Part shown: piece by piece, positions 62,168 through 64,000 of the stretch
Layout of the letters: the number at the start of each line of letters is the position of its first letter
How positions within the stretch are numbered: the stretch's first letter is position 1
NCBI RefSeq assembly: GCF_022878925.1
Contig: NZ_CP084627.1
Span: 558,001-622,000 of the forward strand
Length of the DNA stretch: 64,000 nt
Reading direction: 5' to 3'
Source: Caballeronia sp. TF1N1
GTDB taxonomy: Bacteria > Pseudomonadota > Gammaproteobacteria > Burkholderiales > Burkholderiaceae
Made by a program: the position numbers and the translations under genes
The notes under the pieces: model-generated
The model's input: the letters and a program-made list of their open reading frames with translations, nothing else
What the model was told of the DNA's origin: nothing
Database searches by the model: none

Positions 62168-62245
62168 AGTTGCCGACGAGTCGTCCCACGCGGTTACCAT
62201 ACGTCGGCAAACCCGGTTTCAATGTCCACGGAGAACGACAGGAAC

Positions 62246-62710
62246 ATGCTGAAGAATCTCGATCCCTTGCTCAACGCCGACATCCTCCACGCACTCTGCG
62301 CGATGGGCCACGGCGATGAAGTCGTCATCTGCGACGCCAACTTTCCCGGCGATTCCGTCGCGCGTCAGACCGTGCGCGGACAGTTGCTGCGTCTCGACGG
62401 CATCAACGCGCCGCGTGCGGTGCGGGCCGTGTTGTCTGTGCTGCCGCTGGATACGTTCGTCGATCATCCCGCCGAGCGCATGGAAGTGGTCGGCGACCCG
62501 GATGCGCTGCCTGCCGTACAGCGTGAAGTACAACGCGAAGTCGACGACGCCGAAGGCCGCGCCGTTCCGCTCGCGCCCGTCGAGCGCTTTGCTTTTTACG
62601 AGCGCGCCAAACAGGCTTATTGCGTGATTCAGACGAGCGAAGCGCGCGGCTACGGCTGCTTCATCTTCAAGAAGGGCGTGCAACTCGCGCCGGACACGCC
62701 GGCGCAATGA
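62246..62710 (+). CDS. RbsD/FucU family sugar mutarotase-like protein
   Basis: A 154-residue protein of the RbsD/FucU type, which interconverts sugar anomers. MLKNLDPLLNADILHALCAMGHGDEV is the family start, with the catalytic His in MGHGDE; AERMEVVGDP and the FKKGV end are typical. ATG 62246 fits the family; an ATG eight codons upstream lacks a ribosome site. It lies 78 bases after the M14 gene on the same strand. No ribose or fucose genes are near, so the sugar is unknown. Confidence 0.85.
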   Translation: MLKNLDPLLNADILHALCAMGHGDEVVICDANFPGDSVARQTVRGQLLRLDGINAPRAVRAVLSVLPLDTFVDHPAERMEVVGDPDALPAVQREVQREVDDAEGRAVPLAPVERFAFYERAKQAYCVIQTSEARGYGCFIFKKGVQLAPDTPAQ

Positions 62711-62752
62711 CGCGCTGATTTCTTGACGCTAGCGTGCGGCGCCTGACCGCGA

Positions 62753-62962
62753 TCATGAAAACAGAATAGCCGGCCGGGCAACCCAGCGCGGTTTTCTGTC
62801 GGGCGCCTGCGCAAGCAGGGTCGGCCCGGCGGGAAGCGAGACATCCACGAGCGTATTACGGCGCGAGCATACCTTGCAGATGAAATAGCAGCCGAAGCTG
62901 TCGACGCTAGCTTCGGCCTTGGCGCGCGAGATCCTGCCGCTGCATCGTATGCAGGTCCACAT
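62753..62962 (-). CDS. Zinc-ribbon small protein
   Basis: A 69-residue protein with two CxxC pairs (CIRC and CKVC) spaced as in a zinc ribbon, between which lies AKAEASVDSFGCYFI. The C-terminal 25 residues are basic and proline-containing. AAGGTG precedes the ATG by five bases. I know no function. It stands alone, convergent with the FucU-like gene. Confidence 0.7.
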   Translation of the reverse strand: MWTCIRCSGRISRAKAEASVDSFGCYFICKVCSRRNTLVDVSLPAGPTLLAQAPDRKPRWVARPAILFS

Positions 62963-63455
62963 AGATTCACCTTCGTTGTCGGAAAACTGGCTTTGGCTGG
63001 TTTCGCGCCGCCAGCGAAGTTCTTCCTATACCGGCTCTTTCGAGACCGGCAACTCGTCGAAGGTCTGCTCGCCATGAAACGCGAACACGTTGTCAAATGC
63101 ACGCGGCTTGGTGCGACGTGTCTCGTGAAATGACAGTCAGAAAACTTGCTCGATAAGCGATGCCGCCAGTACTGGACAAATGCGGATCAGGGCAGTTTCA
63201 ACGTGTAGTGATGCTGCCTCACCATGCGCTCAAAGCGAGCGAAAAGCAAACGGTATCGGGGAGGAGCAAGCAGAATGAGGCTGTTTCGGCTTGATATTAA
63301 GGCATGCTATAAAAGCTTCGAAAAGGCTTCGAGCCGTGCTTCCACTCTCTCAAAACTGCCGGTAAAAAAATAAATCGCGACAGTTCCTCCGAAAGCGCCC
63401 ACACTATGTGGCGCAGCAGTCGCCTTCGCGTCTGTGCAAGTCGGGGAGCAGGATC
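62963..63455. other. Intergenic region with weak coding remnants
   Basis: About 490 bases without a firm gene. On the minus strand the frame at 63026-63136 is open for 36 codons (ending FDELPVSKEPV) but has only CTG or GTG starts; it might be a gene remnant. On the plus strand a 32-residue ORF with a good ribosome site lies at 63275-63373. The stretch 63285-63375 is AT-rich and includes TGCTATAAAAGC. Confidence 0.4.
63275..63373 (+). CDS. Possible very small basic protein, 32 residues
   Basis: An ORF beginning MRLFRLDIKACYKSF and ending KLPVKK. GGGGAGGAG lies before the ATG with about eight bases between, which is why I list it. The chain is basic and polar with one Cys. It may be a small protein or a leader for the Lys-rich gene 80 bases downstream. 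No homology is claimed. Confidence 0.35.
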   Translation: MRLFRLDIKACYKSFEKASSRASTLSKLPVKK

Positions 63456-63596
63456 ATGGCAAAAGGTCAGGTACGCGGAAATAAAGAGGCTAAAAAGCCC
63501 AAACAGCCGAAGAAAGTAGAGTCGCCGGCAGCGGCCGTATCGTGGGCCACGCCCAAGAAAAGCGCGGAAGCCAGCGCATCCGTGAAGAAGAAATAG
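63456..63596 (+). CDS. Small lysine-rich protein, 46 residues
   Basis: A basic protein beginning MAKGQVRGNKEAKKPKQPKK and ending ASASVKKK, almost all Lys, Ala, Ser, Pro and Gly. GGGAGCAGGATC before ATG 63456 is a good ribosome site. I recognise this sequence type as a conserved small protein of Burkholderia relatives and other proteobacteria; its function is unknown. The composition suggests nucleic-acid contact, unproven. A longer start at 63408 is unlikely. Confidence 0.75.
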   Translation: MAKGQVRGNKEAKKPKQPKKVESPAAAVSWATPKKSAEASASVKKK

Positions 63597-63730
63597 CCTT
63601 AGCGCGACATTCGTTCAAGCTGTCCTCGGTGCATGGCGAGACGACGCTCTATTCTGACTTCGCCATTGAAGTGGAAGTCAGACGCCCACCACCGAGTCCC
63701 GATGTTTTCTCTTTCCGGACTGGAACCAGC

Positions 63731-63916
63731 ATGACAACGAGACCCAAAGTCAATCCCGCCGTGGCCGTCAAACAAAGCGAATATACGATCGCGCAGAAGT
63801 CGCGTGCGTCGGCGCTGAGCAACGCGGACAGCGAGCGCGCTCAAAAGCGCCGCGACAATGACGCGCTTATCGACGTCAACGCGAGCAAATGGCGTTACGT
63901 GGGCCCGGGTGTCTAG
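63731..63916 (+). CDS. Hypothetical protein, 61 residues
   Basis: A frame beginning MTTRPKVNPAVAVKQSE. It is polar and basic with a SNADSERAQKRRDNDALIDVNASKW stretch, probably helical. GGAACC lies close before the ATG. Its stop directly abuts the ATG of the next gene, a DUF1488 protein, so the two are probably coupled. No known domain is recognised. Confidence 0.6.
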   Translation: MTTRPKVNPAVAVKQSEYTIAQKSRASALSNADSERAQKRRDNDALIDVNASKWRYVGPGV

Positions 63917-64000
63917 ATGGGAAAACCCGCGGAAGTCCTCAACTTCCCGAACCCCAGCCGCAGCTACGACGCCGCAAGACACGGCGTGTGCTTCTGGGGT
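63917..64000 (+). CDS. DUF1488 domain protein (3' end outside window)
   Basis: The first 28 codons of a gene that continues past the window. The visible part (VLNFPNPSRSYDAARHGV in outline, then CFWG) matches the N terminus of DUF1488 proteins, small conserved proteins of Burkholderia relatives. The ATG follows the preceding stop without a gap. Function unknown. Confidence 0.75.
   Translation, partial: MGKPAEVLNFPNPSRSYDAARHGVCFWG

Noticed and set aside
1-64000. CRISPR arrays, tRNA genes, insertion sequences, integrases
   Set aside because: I looked for regular short repeats, cloverleaf ends with CCA, transposase motifs and flanking repeats and found none that hold up.

Overview
The window is a GC-rich chromosomal segment from a betaproteobacterium of the Burkholderia sensu lato group (Burkholderia, Paraburkholderia or Caballeronia). 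The main reasons are the regulator-llpE-RND-outer membrane channel locus typical of Burkholderia (bpeT/ceoR to oprC/opcM), DUF4148 and DUF1488 small proteins, and the codon bias. I see no tRNA, rRNA, CRISPR array, insertion sequence or phage gene. No database search was possible, so gene names rest on motif and context recognition.

Layout. 1-1119: the end of a flavin monooxygenase, a DUF2783 partner and mobB. 1290-3836: an adenosylcobalamin-dependent (class II) ribonucleotide reductase. 3883-5697: small secreted or unknown proteins and a LysR regulator. 5919-12742: an llpE-type hydrolase and a complete RND multidrug efflux system. 12872-16920: polyphosphate kinase 2, an ornithine-cyclodeaminase-family reductase and small enzymes. 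16940-36154: the cobalamin block. 36161-41385: DUF4186, TerC, OpgC, DUF1328 and a sigma-54 activator. 41395-44855: a lone fimbrial subunit and ethanolamine ammonia-lyase eutBC. 45036-47186: tRNA 2-selenouridine synthase and a metal-type permease. 47394-48459: an AT-richer pair of unknown genes. 48554-51108: a cyanide-insensitive bd oxidase with a small third subunit. 51512-62962: a mixed housekeeping stretch (zinc peptidase, WaaC, PilZ, DsbA-like, flavin oxidase, OsmC, diguanylate cyclase, Ca2+/H+ antiporter, amino-acid binding protein, M14 deacylase, FucU/RbsD). 63275-64000: tiny basic proteins and the start of a DUF1488 gene.

The cobalamin block is the dominant theme. Three cobalamin riboswitches (two on +, one on -) precede cbtBA (cobalt uptake), cobW-cobN-chlI-vwa (metal insertion) and cobG-cobH-cobI-cobJ (corrin ring building). 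Two further operons, cobE-cobO-cobB-DUF1289 and cobL-cbiD-cobK-cobM, show no riboswitch of their own. The ring route is a hybrid: CobG and a CbiG-CobJ fusion perform oxygen-dependent style contraction, while CbiD takes the place of CobF. Cobalt insertion uses CobN with magnesium-chelatase-like small subunits instead of CobS/CobT. The coenzyme has two clear consumers here, the class II reductase and EutBC. Final assembly genes (cobA, cobQ, cobD, cobP, cobV, cobU, cobC) are not in the window.

The least explained parts are the 47394-48459 gene pair, an apparent stop-loss fusion of a DUF1428 gene with a monooxygenase gene (15585-16310), an LlpE hydrolase with Asp in place of the catalytic Ser, an isolated fimbrial gene, and several well-initiated very small ORFs.
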